From contig JAEPQH010000004.1 of assembly GCA_017640605.1 (NCBI GenBank), positions 124,001 to 188,000 on the forward strand: a stretch of 64,000 nt of DNA. The letters are read 5' to 3'. Numbering within the stretch: the first letter of the stretch is position 1; each line of letters opens with the position of its first letter. Origin of the DNA: Balneolaceae bacterium (GTDB lineage: Bacteria; Bacteroidota; Rhodothermia; Balneolales; Balneolaceae). The translations under genes and the position numbers were made by a program. A model generated the notes under the pieces. The model was not told the origin of the DNA. It ran no database searches and saw nothing but the letters and a program-made list of their open reading frames with translations. Below are positions 33,556 to 42,506 of this stretch, in pieces.

Positions 33556-34737
33556 ATGTCAAAAATTCCACGACAAATATTACCTGTAATTGTGTTTGCC
33601 CAGTTTGCCGGCACCTCGCTTTGGTTTGCCGGAAACGCGGTGGTAAACGATCTCATAATAGAGCTGGATTTACTTGAAATGTTTATTGGCTTTATTGCCA
33701 TGGCCATTCAATCGGGATTTATAATCGGAACGCTGGTTTTTGCCTTACTGAATATTGCTGATCGCTTCTCACCAGTAAAAGTATTTTTGATTTGTTCACT
33801 TGCAGGAGCGGCCTTCAATCTGACTACCATTTGGAGTTCCAATTTTACCGAAGTGATGTTGAGCCGGGTGGCAACCGGTTTTTTTCTTGCGGGCATCTAT
33901 CCGGTGGGGATGAAAATTGCCTCTGATTGGCATAAAGGCGGACTCGGAAAAGCACTGGGTTATCTGGTTGGAGCTTTAGTGGTGGGAACAGCTTTTCCGC
34001 ATTTGTTAAAAGCGTTAGGAGGGAATCTTCCATGGCGATTCGTTCTAATCGGAACTTCCGTTTTTGCAGCTCTTGGAGGATTAGTGTTGTTTTTCACTAT
34101 AAAAGACGGACCTCATCGAACGCCGGGCAAAGGATTCTCTTTCAATGTTAAAGCTCTGATTGAGTTGTTCAAAATCCGGAACTTCCGCTCTGCTGCTTTC
34201 GGGTATTTCGGACATATGTGGGAGCTTTACACGTTCTGGACTTTTGTTCCCGTATTACTTACTTACTATTTAGTAAACAATTCCAATGCCCATCTAAATA
34301 TTCCGATTTGGTCTTTTATAATTATCGGAATTGGTGGAATTAGCTGTGTTATCGGCGGATACTTATCAATTAGTAAGGGAAGTAAGCGTGTTGCTTTATT
34401 TTCTTTGATGGGCTCGGCACTTTGTTGCTTTCTCATCCCCTTTAGTTTTTCAGCGCCAATCATTCCATTTCTGCTGATAATGATACTTTGGGGAATATTC
34501 GTAATCCCTGACAGTCCACAATTTTCTACCATGGTTTCCCAATCAGCCTATGCAGAATATATCGGAACCGGGCTCACCATTGTTAATTGTATTGGCTTTT
34601 CCATTACCATCATAAGTATTCAGCTTGTGAACTTAATTTGGTCGGCCACGGCAAATTCATATGTGTTTTGGATCATATTAATCGGACCAGCTTTTGGGAT
34701 ATGGTCAACCCTTAAGTTTTCACCTGAAACTGATTAG
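33556..34737 (+). CDS. MFS transporter
   Basis: 393 residues with about 12 membrane segments. Opening LPVIVFAQFAGTSLWFAGNAVV; the loop-2/3 region reads SRVATGFFLAGIYPVGMKIAS, as in sugar-phosphate or nitrate/nitrite-like MFS members. The second half starts near FRSAAFGYFGHMWELYTFWTF. Substrate not determinable. It lies on the plus strand between minus-strand TolB/TPR genes and its last 4 nt overlap the end of the convergent gene at 34734, so it may be an insertion into that group. Confidence 0.85.
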   Translation: MSKIPRQILPVIVFAQFAGTSLWFAGNAVVNDLIIELDLLEMFIGFIAMAIQSGFIIGTLVFALLNIADRFSPVKVFLICSLAGAAFNLTTIWSSNFTEVMLSRVATGFFLAGIYPVGMKIASDWHKGGLGKALGYLVGALVVGTAFPHLLKALGGNLPWRFVLIGTSVFAALGGLVLFFTIKDGPHRTPGKGFSFNVKALIELFKIRNFRSAAFGYFGHMWELYTFWTFVPVLLTYYLVNNSNAHLNIPIWSFIIIGIGGISCVIGGYLSISKGSKRVALFSLMGSALCCFLIPFSFSAPIIPFLLIMILWGIFVIPDSPQFSTMVSQSAYAEYIGTGLTIVNCIGFSITIISIQLVNLIWSATANSYVFWIILIGPAFGIWSTLKFSPETD

Positions 34738-36977
34738 CTGCCGGAATAATCGACCAATGTGATTTGCCAATCATTTTTCCAATGGCCGTTCTCTTGTAAC
34801 CAGCGTTTAGCGTTTTCTCGCATAGCAGCGATATCGGCTTCCATTCTGTCTCTCAACTTAAGATAGTCTGCATCTTGCTTGATAAAATCATGAACCGGGT
34901 TCGCATCAAGAAACGTGTATAGATTTGCTTTGGATTTTCTCTCAAAATGAATCTCTTCTAGAATTTCTATAAACGTTGACTTATCCCTTCGAACAGATGT
35001 GCAGTCCATGTAGTCCATTAAATCCTGTACAATCTCTCGCTTTATATCCCCATCAAAACTAAAATAGCTTTCGGCTTCTTCGCATACTGCTTCGGCCAAA
35101 GGCTGGGCAAGCTCGGGCTTATTTAACTTGCGAAATAACTCGCTTGCTAACGCCAAATCCTCCAGATAATAAAACTCGTTTAGTTTAGCGGTTGCTAAGT
35201 CAGGAAAATTATCGATTAGATAGTTTTCGGCTTCCTCATACCATCCTCCATTTAAATACATAAACATAAAGGGTTCAAATAGTGCATAGTCAGAAGGATC
35301 GGTATCCTCAAAATCCACCACCTGCTGCATTACTACCCGCATACTATCATACTGTTGCGTATATAAGAAATAATCGAATTTTAGCTCCAAAAGGCTGAAG
35401 TTCTCTGAAAAATCCTCTCTTAATTCATTTCGCATTTGCTCAGCTAAAAAGTAAAACCCCAGATCAAACGACATCTCAGCCAGATTAAACTTGTGCGTCA
35501 TATTACCGGGCTCCAACAGGTACGCCTGATATGCCAATATAAAAGCTTCATCAAGTTTTCCGAATGGCTGATCGCGCATGAACTCTGCTTTTAAGCTTAA
35601 TGCGAGCGAATTTTCTGGATTTCTTGTAATGTTTACTTCCATCAAGCGTACAGCTTCCTCAAATTCATCTTCATCGTAAAGAAGTCGGGCTTTAGCATCC
35701 AAAGCCAGAGCGTTAAAGGGATCGGCTTCATAGGCTCGGTTTATCAACTGTTCGGAAAGCGACCAACTATCTGCTACCTGTGAATACCAAATCATCACCT
35801 CTGGATTTCCGGGTAACAATTCGTGTGCTTTTTGAAGGGCAATTCGAGCTTCATCAAAATTATCCAAATGGGTATGATAAAGCCCTAATGCCGCGTAAGC
35901 CAAACCGCGTTGAGGATCGATCAGCAATGCGCGATCGATGTTTAATCGCATTTTATCGAGCTTTTCCTTTCGGTTGATGTTGCCATACATCCCCAATAAA
36001 TCATAGGCAATAGCTCTTCTAGCATATGCTTCGGCAAACTGATCATCCTCAAGAATCACCTTATCCAGCAACAAAATGGATTCATTTATTTCGGTTGCTT
36101 TTCGATTTGATAGCAGCTGAATAGCCTTCAAGTAATCGTCCAATGCAGCTGTATTCGAGGTTAGCTTTTGCGAGATTGCGTCTCTTTTTTCGGGAATTAA
36201 CCGAACTTCTAATTCCTGTAAAACCTCCGATGAAATCTCGTCCTGAATTTGAAACAAATCATTCGCAGAATATTCTCTTTGAAAGGTTTCCGACCAAACA
36301 TGGAATCCATCCTCTGTTTTTATTAATTGGGCAGTTATCCGAATTTGATTTCCGAACTTTCTAACACTTCCTTCCAACACATGATCAACACCTAATTCAC
36401 TACCGATTTTCCGTAAATCCTGATTATCTCCTTTAAACTGAAACGATGAGGTCCGACCCGCTACTTTAAGTCCTTCCACTTTGGCCAGAACATTTAGTAA
36501 TTCTTCCGACAATCCATCCGAAAAATACTCCTGATCCTGATTTTCACTCATATCCACAAAGGGTAAAACGGCAACTGAAGCTGTCTGTACTTGCAGCGTA
36601 TCGCGTTCAATAATCCGCCCTTCTGCAAAAAACAGTCGCTCAACCACCATGAATACAATAACCGTTGCCAGTACCCCTATGATTATTTGATTGAGTTTTC
36701 GATCACTGAGTTCTTCAAATTCTTCGCTTACTTCAACTTCGTCTGTTTTGCGGATTCCATCGGGAGTCATTTCATATATCCATCCCGCAATAATTGATAT
36801 AGGAAATCCTATGATTAGTAAAACGATGATAGTGGTAATCCAGAAATCGTCGATACCCAGGTAAGGAAATACAGAAACGATAATCTGAATTATCAACCAG
36901 GAAGTAACGGCGTAGGCAGTAGCTACCCGAAATACATCGCGACGTTTGAGTTCTTTAAAAAGGTTCGAAATCTTCAT
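34734..36977 (-). CDS. TolB-like/TPR membrane protein 2 (large)
   Basis: 747 residues, the longest of the three paralogues. N-terminus NLFKELKRRDVFRVATAYAVTSWLIIQ, three membrane helices, then YEMTPDGIRKTDEVEVSEEF. TolB-like domain at about 130-255 (SVAVLPFVDMSENQDQEYFSDGLSEELLNVL, VLEGSVRKFGNQIRITAQLI). A long TPR array follows (FAEAYARRAIAYDLLGMYG, GLAYAALGLYHTHLDNFDEA, NALALDAKARLLYDE, NSLALSLKAEFM). The downstream part is less regular and ends WKNDWQITLVDYSGS. Likely co-transcribed with the paralogue at 37062, which ends 84 nt upstream. Confidence 0.85.
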   Translation of the reverse strand: MKISNLFKELKRRDVFRVATAYAVTSWLIIQIIVSVFPYLGIDDFWITTIIVLLIIGFPISIIAGWIYEMTPDGIRKTDEVEVSEEFEELSDRKLNQIIIGVLATVIVFMVVERLFFAEGRIIERDTLQVQTASVAVLPFVDMSENQDQEYFSDGLSEELLNVLAKVEGLKVAGRTSSFQFKGDNQDLRKIGSELGVDHVLEGSVRKFGNQIRITAQLIKTEDGFHVWSETFQREYSANDLFQIQDEISSEVLQELEVRLIPEKRDAISQKLTSNTAALDDYLKAIQLLSNRKATEINESILLLDKVILEDDQFAEAYARRAIAYDLLGMYGNINRKEKLDKMRLNIDRALLIDPQRGLAYAALGLYHTHLDNFDEARIALQKAHELLPGNPEVMIWYSQVADSWSLSEQLINRAYEADPFNALALDAKARLLYDEDEFEEAVRLMEVNITRNPENSLALSLKAEFMRDQPFGKLDEAFILAYQAYLLEPGNMTHKFNLAEMSFDLGFYFLAEQMRNELREDFSENFSLLELKFDYFLYTQQYDSMRVVMQQVVDFEDTDPSDYALFEPFMFMYLNGGWYEEAENYLIDNFPDLATAKLNEFYYLEDLALASELFRKLNKPELAQPLAEAVCEEAESYFSFDGDIKREIVQDLMDYMDCTSVRRDKSTFIEILEEIHFERKSKANLYTFLDANPVHDFIKQDADYLKLRDRMEADIAAMRENAKRWLQENGHWKNDWQITLVDYSGS

Positions 36978-37061
36978 TCCGTTTGATGAATTATATATTC
37001 AAAATGAAAAATTCAAAATTTATACCCTTTTCCAGTTTAGAAGTACACATCTGCAATTCTC

Positions 37062-38912
37062 CTATTGCCACTGAATTTTAGTGAACATTGCCGGATCTAT
37101 GTCAGCTTCTTTAAAACGTTTTGCCAAATTTGGGGTGTCCTTTAGATCGAAGTAAAGTGCATTTCCAAAAGTTACAATTCCCAATGCCAGATTGGCCGGT
37201 CCACCCGGCATACTATCTATATATCGGATAGCAGCTCGAGCCTCTTCTGTTTTTCCAAGTTTAAATAGTGTTATCGCTGCTAAATCATCTATAAATTCAG
37301 CCCTGTTTTTATATTCGTCGAAAATTTCTTTTGCCAGCTCATCTTGTTCTAAAACCGCCGCTAAAAATGCATTGAATTGAAGTGACCAGATATCTTGTGC
37401 ATTCCAATTTATTATACCATTTGGGTATGCGGATGCAATTCGTTCATCTTCTTGATGTACGCCGATGATCACATGGGCAAAGGTATTTAAAAAATCATTG
37501 GTACCTATGGCTCGTTTACTGCGATCAACTTGCTTGTACAACTCTTCAGACCCGCCTTCTTTCATGCCAACCGTTATTCTGTACATCCATGCATTCAGAT
37601 TTAAGGGATCAGATTGAACTGTAAATTCTACATCGCTAAGAACTGTTTGGTGTGCACTCAGCAACGTGAAAACTTCAACAGACCAAATACCTCCTACCGG
37701 AAATGCTTCCGCATCGCCCATCGCTTGTAGTGTTTTTTCTTTCAATTCCGGTAACTGATACCAAGAATCACTAAAAAACACAGCGTTCATCTCTGCCAAT
37801 AGTCCAAGTACCGGGTCATCTACTCTGCCGGTAGCGTAATCGAGCGACTCTATGATTCCTTCCCGAGCTTCGAGATAGGACATATTCAGTGTTGAGCCAC
37901 CGGGATCTGCAATTAAATGGGAATAGGCATCCATTTTTTGCATAGAGGCTAATCCAAAATTCGGATCTAAGTCCAAAGCTACATCAAAATAATCGTTTGC
38001 CACCCAAAGTCTGTCCAGATCACTTGTATTATGTGCATCTCGATAAATTTCCATGCCCTTTTGATATTCCTGAAAGGCTTGCACGTTGCGAGTTCCAGCG
38101 GCAAACATTTTTTCACGACGCTCATCATCAAGAAATACATCCAAAGTTTTGGCTATTTCTTCGGCAATATCGGTTTGAACTTCAAATAAGTTCTCGGTGC
38201 TGCTATCATAGGTTTCGCTCCATAAATGAAATCCGTCTTCTGCCCGAATGAGCTGTGCAGTAACCCTAAGTTGATCTCCAATTCGCCGAACCGAGCCTTC
38301 TACCACATGGGCCACACCCAATGTGTCGGCAATGATACTAATGTCGATGTCTTTGCCTTTAAACTGAAAGGCAGATGTGCGGGAAGTAACTTTTAACTCG
38401 GGTAACTGAGCCAGAGAATTCAGTATCTCCTCGGTCAAACCATCGCTGAACCAATCCTGATCTTTATTCTCCGACATATCCGCAAATGGAAGTACCGCCA
38501 CCGACTGTTGGGATACTTGGGAGATGAGTGGTTCTTGTTCTTCTACCATCTGAGTGGGAGCAAAAACAAGGCGCTCGATGAGCAATACTAGAATCAATAA
38601 ACTTAAAACAGAAATGATGATCACATTCAGTTTTTTTCCCGTTTGATTGGTTACCGATTCTTCAATGGTCACCTCATCAGATTTCTTCATTCCATCGGGA
38701 GTCAACTCGAAAGCCCATGCAATGATGATTGCAATTGGGAATCCTACTGTCACCAATACAATAATGGCGGTATCGAACCAATCAGGTAAAGCAAGTGGTT
38801 CTTCAATTACGGTAACAATCTGAATGATCAACCAACCGGCGAAGGCATAGGCCGTAGCTACTTTAAAGACATTTCGTCTTTTTAGTTCGTTGATTAGATT
38901 AGATAACCTCAT
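37062..38912 (-). CDS. TolB-like/TPR membrane protein 3
   Basis: 616 residues. N-terminus NLINELKRRNVFKVATAYAFAGWLIIQ, helices to about residue 115, FELTPDGMKKSDEVTIEES. TolB-like domain at about 135-260 (SVAVLPFADMSENKDQDWFSDGLTEEILNSL, VVEGSVRRIGDQLRVTAQLI). The helical repeats after that are weaker than in the other two and only a few TPRs are obvious. It is divergent from the EEP-family gene at 39078, so the 165-nt gap between them must hold both promoters. Confidence 0.85.
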   Translation of the reverse strand: MRLSNLINELKRRNVFKVATAYAFAGWLIIQIVTVIEEPLALPDWFDTAIIVLVTVGFPIAIIIAWAFELTPDGMKKSDEVTIEESVTNQTGKKLNVIIISVLSLLILVLLIERLVFAPTQMVEEQEPLISQVSQQSVAVLPFADMSENKDQDWFSDGLTEEILNSLAQLPELKVTSRTSAFQFKGKDIDISIIADTLGVAHVVEGSVRRIGDQLRVTAQLIRAEDGFHLWSETYDSSTENLFEVQTDIAEEIAKTLDVFLDDERREKMFAAGTRNVQAFQEYQKGMEIYRDAHNTSDLDRLWVANDYFDVALDLDPNFGLASMQKMDAYSHLIADPGGSTLNMSYLEAREGIIESLDYATGRVDDPVLGLLAEMNAVFFSDSWYQLPELKEKTLQAMGDAEAFPVGGIWSVEVFTLLSAHQTVLSDVEFTVQSDPLNLNAWMYRITVGMKEGGSEELYKQVDRSKRAIGTNDFLNTFAHVIIGVHQEDERIASAYPNGIINWNAQDIWSLQFNAFLAAVLEQDELAKEIFDEYKNRAEFIDDLAAITLFKLGKTEEARAAIRYIDSMPGGPANLALGIVTFGNALYFDLKDTPNLAKRFKEADIDPAMFTKIQWQ

Positions 38913-39077
38913 AGAATGTCCCCTTAAACTGAATGCACTTAATAAACGGAAAAAACACTGATTTTCTAGTTACAATCCTATCCCATTTTTTGCCTCAAAA
39001 AATCGTTTTTATTTGATAACACAATGAATTGCTCAGTTTCATTAATTTCGTGATCAAATCTCTTAATCAATATCTAT

Positions 39078-40049
39078 ATGCGCCCGCTTTATATTGTTGT
39101 TTTATTAACAATTGTTTCATGCACTAACCAGCCTATACCCGCCGACAATAATACCACAAAGGCCGCCTTAACCTGGCCGGAATGGTACACTCCATTAGAC
39201 ACTGTAAGAGTGTTGAGCTGGAATGTGGAACATTTTGTGGATGATTTTGATAATCCCTACATCGATAATCGAAGAGAAAACAATCCCGCAGAAGATTTAG
39301 GAGAACGTCGCCTACAACTTGCAGAAGTACTTAAGAAGGCTGATGCTGATATCGTAGTTTTTCAGGAATTCGAGAGCAGTTCTTATGCTCAAAAATTAGC
39401 CGAGGAGTATTTTCCTGAACTCGGATATCAAGTATTTGGCGGCTTAGAAAGTGACGACTGGTACATGAATGTGGTAGTTATGAGCAGGGTTCCACTTGGC
39501 ACGTTCTATGGATATGCACATGCTAATACTCCCATCATTGATCAGTTTGATGAGGAAGGCAATCCTGAATCTCAGGCATTTTTGAATAACCGAATGTGGA
39601 GCGTGGATGTACTTGTGAATGATGATTATGATTTCAATTTAACCGGCGTTCATTTAAAAGCGGGTCGCGGAGAACGAAATGCTGCTTGGCGACTAGGAAT
39701 GATCCAACTAATGAGAAATCAGTTTTCTAAATTTACGGCATTAGATAATGATCAAAATTTGTTAGTAGTGGGTGATTTTAACGCCACTCCGGATAGCCCC
39801 GAATTTCGATCTTTCCTGGGTGATTCTACCCAACTTCGTTTTCTTGATCCTTTAGCCGGAACCGATGTATTTACTCATCCTGCAGATTCTGTGTTCTGGA
39901 GAATCGATCACATTATCCCGAATGAATATTTGATGCCGGAAATTGTCGAACAACGAGTTCAGGTATTTACCCCTTTTTCGCCTGAGTCGATGGATTTCAT
40001 TGCCGATCATTTACCGATGATCGTAGATATAATTGCCACCGAACAGTAG
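39078..40049 (+). CDS. Endonuclease/exonuclease/phosphatase family lipoprotein
   Basis: 323 residues. The N-terminus MRPLYIVVLLTIVSCTN ends in a lipobox (IVSC), so it is anchored in a membrane facing the periplasm or outside. EEP-fold motifs in order: VLSWNVEHFVDD (Asn), ADIVVFQEFES (catalytic Glu), LTGVHLKAGRGE, LLVVGDFNATPDS (GDFN), RIDHIIP and ADHLPMIVDI (the final DH pair). All expected active-site residues are present. It could act on nucleic acid or on phospho- or inositol-type substrates; sequence alone does not decide. Confidence 0.88.
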   Translation: MRPLYIVVLLTIVSCTNQPIPADNNTTKAALTWPEWYTPLDTVRVLSWNVEHFVDDFDNPYIDNRRENNPAEDLGERRLQLAEVLKKADADIVVFQEFESSSYAQKLAEEYFPELGYQVFGGLESDDWYMNVVVMSRVPLGTFYGYAHANTPIIDQFDEEGNPESQAFLNNRMWSVDVLVNDDYDFNLTGVHLKAGRGERNAAWRLGMIQLMRNQFSKFTALDNDQNLLVVGDFNATPDSPEFRSFLGDSTQLRFLDPLAGTDVFTHPADSVFWRIDHIIPNEYLMPEIVEQRVQVFTPFSPESMDFIADHLPMIVDIIATEQ

Positions 40050-40086
40050 CATTTTGATTGTCGCATATCTTTAATAGATTTGTTGC

Positions 40087-40824
40087 ATGAAAATTTTAGG
40101 CATAGATGTTGGAGGCTCCGGAATAAAGGGAGCTATTGTAAATACAAAAAAAGGGGATTTGATTACCGAACGGTATCGAATTCCAACCCCGCAACCGGCA
40201 ACACCCAACGCGGTAATTAATACAATCACAAAAATTATTAAGCACTTTGACTGGCATGGCCCGGTGGGCGTAGGTTTTCCCGCCGCCGTTGTGGATGAAG
40301 TGGTTCGTACGGCTTCAAATATCGATGAAGCCTGGATAGGTATAAATGCCGCTAATAAAATTGAGAAAGTGACAGGCTGTCCCACTCATTTGGTTAACGA
40401 TGTGGATGCTGCGGGCTTCGCCGAAATGAAATTTGGTGCCGGTAAAAAGGAAAAAGGTATTGTGCTTATTGCTGCCTTTGGCACAGGAATTGGCACTGCC
40501 ATTTTCAATAAAAAGAAGCTGCTTCCTAACACCGAATTAGGCCATATTTTACTTAATGGAATGGTTGCCGAGCATTATGCCGCAAACTCCATCCGCGAAA
40601 GAGAAGAACTCACCTTTGAAGAATGGGGCAAACGTGTAAACGAGTATCTGTCGCACATGGAAAAGTTGTTCTATCCAAATCTCATCATTATTGGTGGTGG
40701 TGTAAGCAAAAAGTTTGATCAGTTTGTGAACTACCTGGATTTAGAAACGCCTGTTGTTCCTGCTAAAAACCGAAATCATGCCGGTATTATTGGTGCTGCA
40801 TTGGCTGCGAAATCGTTAAATTAA
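40087..40824 (+). CDS. ppgK: Polyphosphate glucokinase (ROK family)
   Basis: Phosphorylates glucose to glucose 6-phosphate with polyphosphate as donor, in the cytoplasm. 245 residues, the usual length. Phosphate-donor loop GIDVGGSGIKG at residue 4; the TPQPATP segment after the first strand pair; VGVGFPAAV; the sugar-site Asp in LVNDVDAAGFAE; FGTGIGTAIF; IIIGGGVSKKF near the end. TPQPATP and the short form without the ROK zinc CxCGxxGC motif separate it from ATP-type ROK glucokinases. It lies 37 nt after the EEP gene. Confidence 0.85.
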   Translation: MKILGIDVGGSGIKGAIVNTKKGDLITERYRIPTPQPATPNAVINTITKIIKHFDWHGPVGVGFPAAVVDEVVRTASNIDEAWIGINAANKIEKVTGCPTHLVNDVDAAGFAEMKFGAGKKEKGIVLIAAFGTGIGTAIFNKKKLLPNTELGHILLNGMVAEHYAANSIREREELTFEEWGKRVNEYLSHMEKLFYPNLIIIGGGVSKKFDQFVNYLDLETPVVPAKNRNHAGIIGAALAAKSLN

Positions 40825-40998
40825 CGGTTTAAACACATCCGCATTAAGAGCAACCTAGAATAATCGACAGGCTTAAGTACCAACAACTAGTCACAGTTAA
40901 TTAGATGGCTTGAATTCTTTATTCGGACTTCAAAAGAACAAAGATTTGTCAAAATTGGCCGTTTTTCAATAGATTGGAAATAGAAAAATCCAGAAACC

Positions 40999-41232
40999 AT
41001 GAGTTCAGATTATAAAGACATTCAGCTTTCAGCTCTTGAACTAGACGAAAATCATCGCACTGAACTAGCAAAGAAGCTTATCGATAGCCTTGACAAGAAG
41101 CGAGATGAAGATATTGAACAAGCTTGGATTGATGAAGTCAAACGAAGAAAAGAGGAGATCGAGTCTGGTGCAGTTACTCCAATTTCCGGTATAGAGGTAC
41201 TTAAGGCTGCCCGTGAACTTCTTAAAAAATAA
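40999..41232 (+). CDS. Addiction-module antitoxin (Unstab_antitox/RelB-like)
   Basis: 77 residues: SALELDENHRTELAKKLIDSLD then EDIEQAWIDEVKRRKEEIESGAVTPISGIEVLKAAREL. This is the standard layout of the putative addiction-module component family, which neutralises ParE/RelE-type toxins. The downstream toxin gene is destroyed, so the antitoxin is now an orphan unless it acts on a toxin elsewhere. It is intact and has a clear ATG. Confidence 0.85.
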   Translation: MSSDYKDIQLSALELDENHRTELAKKLIDSLDKKRDEDIEQAWIDEVKRRKEEIESGAVTPISGIEVLKAARELLKK

Positions 41233-41520
41233 ACTTTCAGTATCATCCTGAAGCAGCATAGGAGTTATTAAGTTCAGTTTATTATTACGAAGAGAAATCA
41301 GTTGGACTTGGGGCAGAATTTCTTGATGAAATAGAAGAAGCCATAGCTCAAGCGTTAGCTTTTCCTCAATCAGGGGTCTTCACTTACAAAACAAGATCAA
41401 AGGATTTTACTTAATCGTTTTCCCTTTGAAATTATTTATTACGTTTCTGGTCAAACAATCACTATTACTGCCGTGAAGCACATGATGCGAAAACCTGGAT
41501 ACTGGAAATCGAGAACATAA
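41229..41520 (+). pseudogene. Decayed ParE/RelE-family toxin
   Basis: The translated track reads (F)QYHPEAA-stop-ELLSSVYYYEEKSVGLGAEF LDEIEEAIAQALAFPQSGVF, then after a frameshift near 41400 RILLNRFPFEIIYYVSGQTI and AVKHMMRKPGYWKSR. This is a complete ParE pattern from end to end. Three lesions are visible: no ATG/GTG/TTG start (an ATA at the expected place overlapping the antitoxin stop), an in-frame TAG, and one missing A in the run after agatc. Confidence 0.8.
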
Positions 41521-41648
41521 GGTGTTTGTACCCAATAAAATTAATTCGTTATTTCTACGATAACTAAGAACATACTCCATCACTGCACTCAGCGAATACG
41601 CTATTTAGCATAATAAATGGATAATTTTCGAGTCTTTAGTTGTCTCAA

Positions 41649-42440
41649 ATGAAAAACAAACTTGGATTTGCATATTTCTTCATCGCTCTAACTTTTAGTT
41701 CTTGCCAATTATTTGTAGATGATTGTTTTATGGCAAGAGGGACTTTTGGCAATTTTTATATTACTAATACTGTCCCTGATTTTAGTTTAGCTATTCATGA
41801 TTCTGTAATTATTGATATGTCAAAATATTGGAGGGGAGATATTGGTTGTGAGAAAGAAGAATATACTCCTCTGGTTATTTTTTCTAATTCTAATTCCGAT
41901 TTATTTGAGCTTAGATCAGTAGATAAATATCTAATTATTAAGGGAATTAAAACTGGAACATCTACGATATCAGTTATGGCTGAAAGAAAGTATGATTCGG
42001 ATGATTGTCTAGGAACAAATATCTCTTCACCTATTCAATTCGAAGTCACCGTTGAAGAATTGACTTCACTAAGGTTTGAAGATAACCTTGAATGGAACGG
42101 TGGTAACAGGTTACTGAATGTAGAATATGAACCAAAATCATTTACTATCGGTGATACATTAGTCCTAAAAGCCGTCGCTTCAGATACATCAATTAAAAGC
42201 ATTAGCGGACACTGGAAATACGATTATAAATGGGTATTTAAAGACGATTATAAGTTTAAGATTTTAACAAGGGATATGGGTGAGAATTGTGAAGCGGGAA
42301 ATAATCAAATGACTAGAAATACTTTGGAAATTGTGATGTTAGATTCAACAGATTCAATCTTGGGTTTCGTTCATGTCCAAAATGGTGGGGGATCTGGATT
42401 AAGAAATGGTATTTCTTTTAGAATGATCCCGGAATTGTAA
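41649..42440 (+). CDS. Hypothetical lipoprotein with Ig-like pattern
   Basis: The ATG at 41649 is preferred over the one at 41640 because it gives MKNKLGFAYFFIALTFSSC, a lipoprotein signal with FSSC. The mature protein of about 245 residues is beta-rich (LVIFSNSNSDLFELRSVDKYLIIKGIKTGTSTISV) and resembles bacterial Ig-like domains in the GTSTISV strand. Cysteines recur (DDCF, IGCEKE, DDCLG, ENCEAG). Local AT content is higher than in neighbours, which may mean recent acquisition. I do not recognise the family. Confidence 0.6.
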   Translation: MKNKLGFAYFFIALTFSSCQLFVDDCFMARGTFGNFYITNTVPDFSLAIHDSVIIDMSKYWRGDIGCEKEEYTPLVIFSNSNSDLFELRSVDKYLIIKGIKTGTSTISVMAERKYDSDDCLGTNISSPIQFEVTVEELTSLRFEDNLEWNGGNRLLNVEYEPKSFTIGDTLVLKAVASDTSIKSISGHWKYDYKWVFKDDYKFKILTRDMGENCEAGNNQMTRNTLEIVMLDSTDSILGFVHVQNGGGSGLRNGISFRMIPEL

Positions 42441-42506
42441 CTGATATAATTAACAATTGTCTTTCTAGACAGAAAAGGATTCTCCATAGGATTTTAAAGC
42501 AAAATT

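Noticed and set aside
33556-34737. MFS gene as cargo of a mobile element in the TolB/TPR group
   Set aside because: No inverted repeats, transposase or target duplication seen at its edges; its odd strand alone is not enough.
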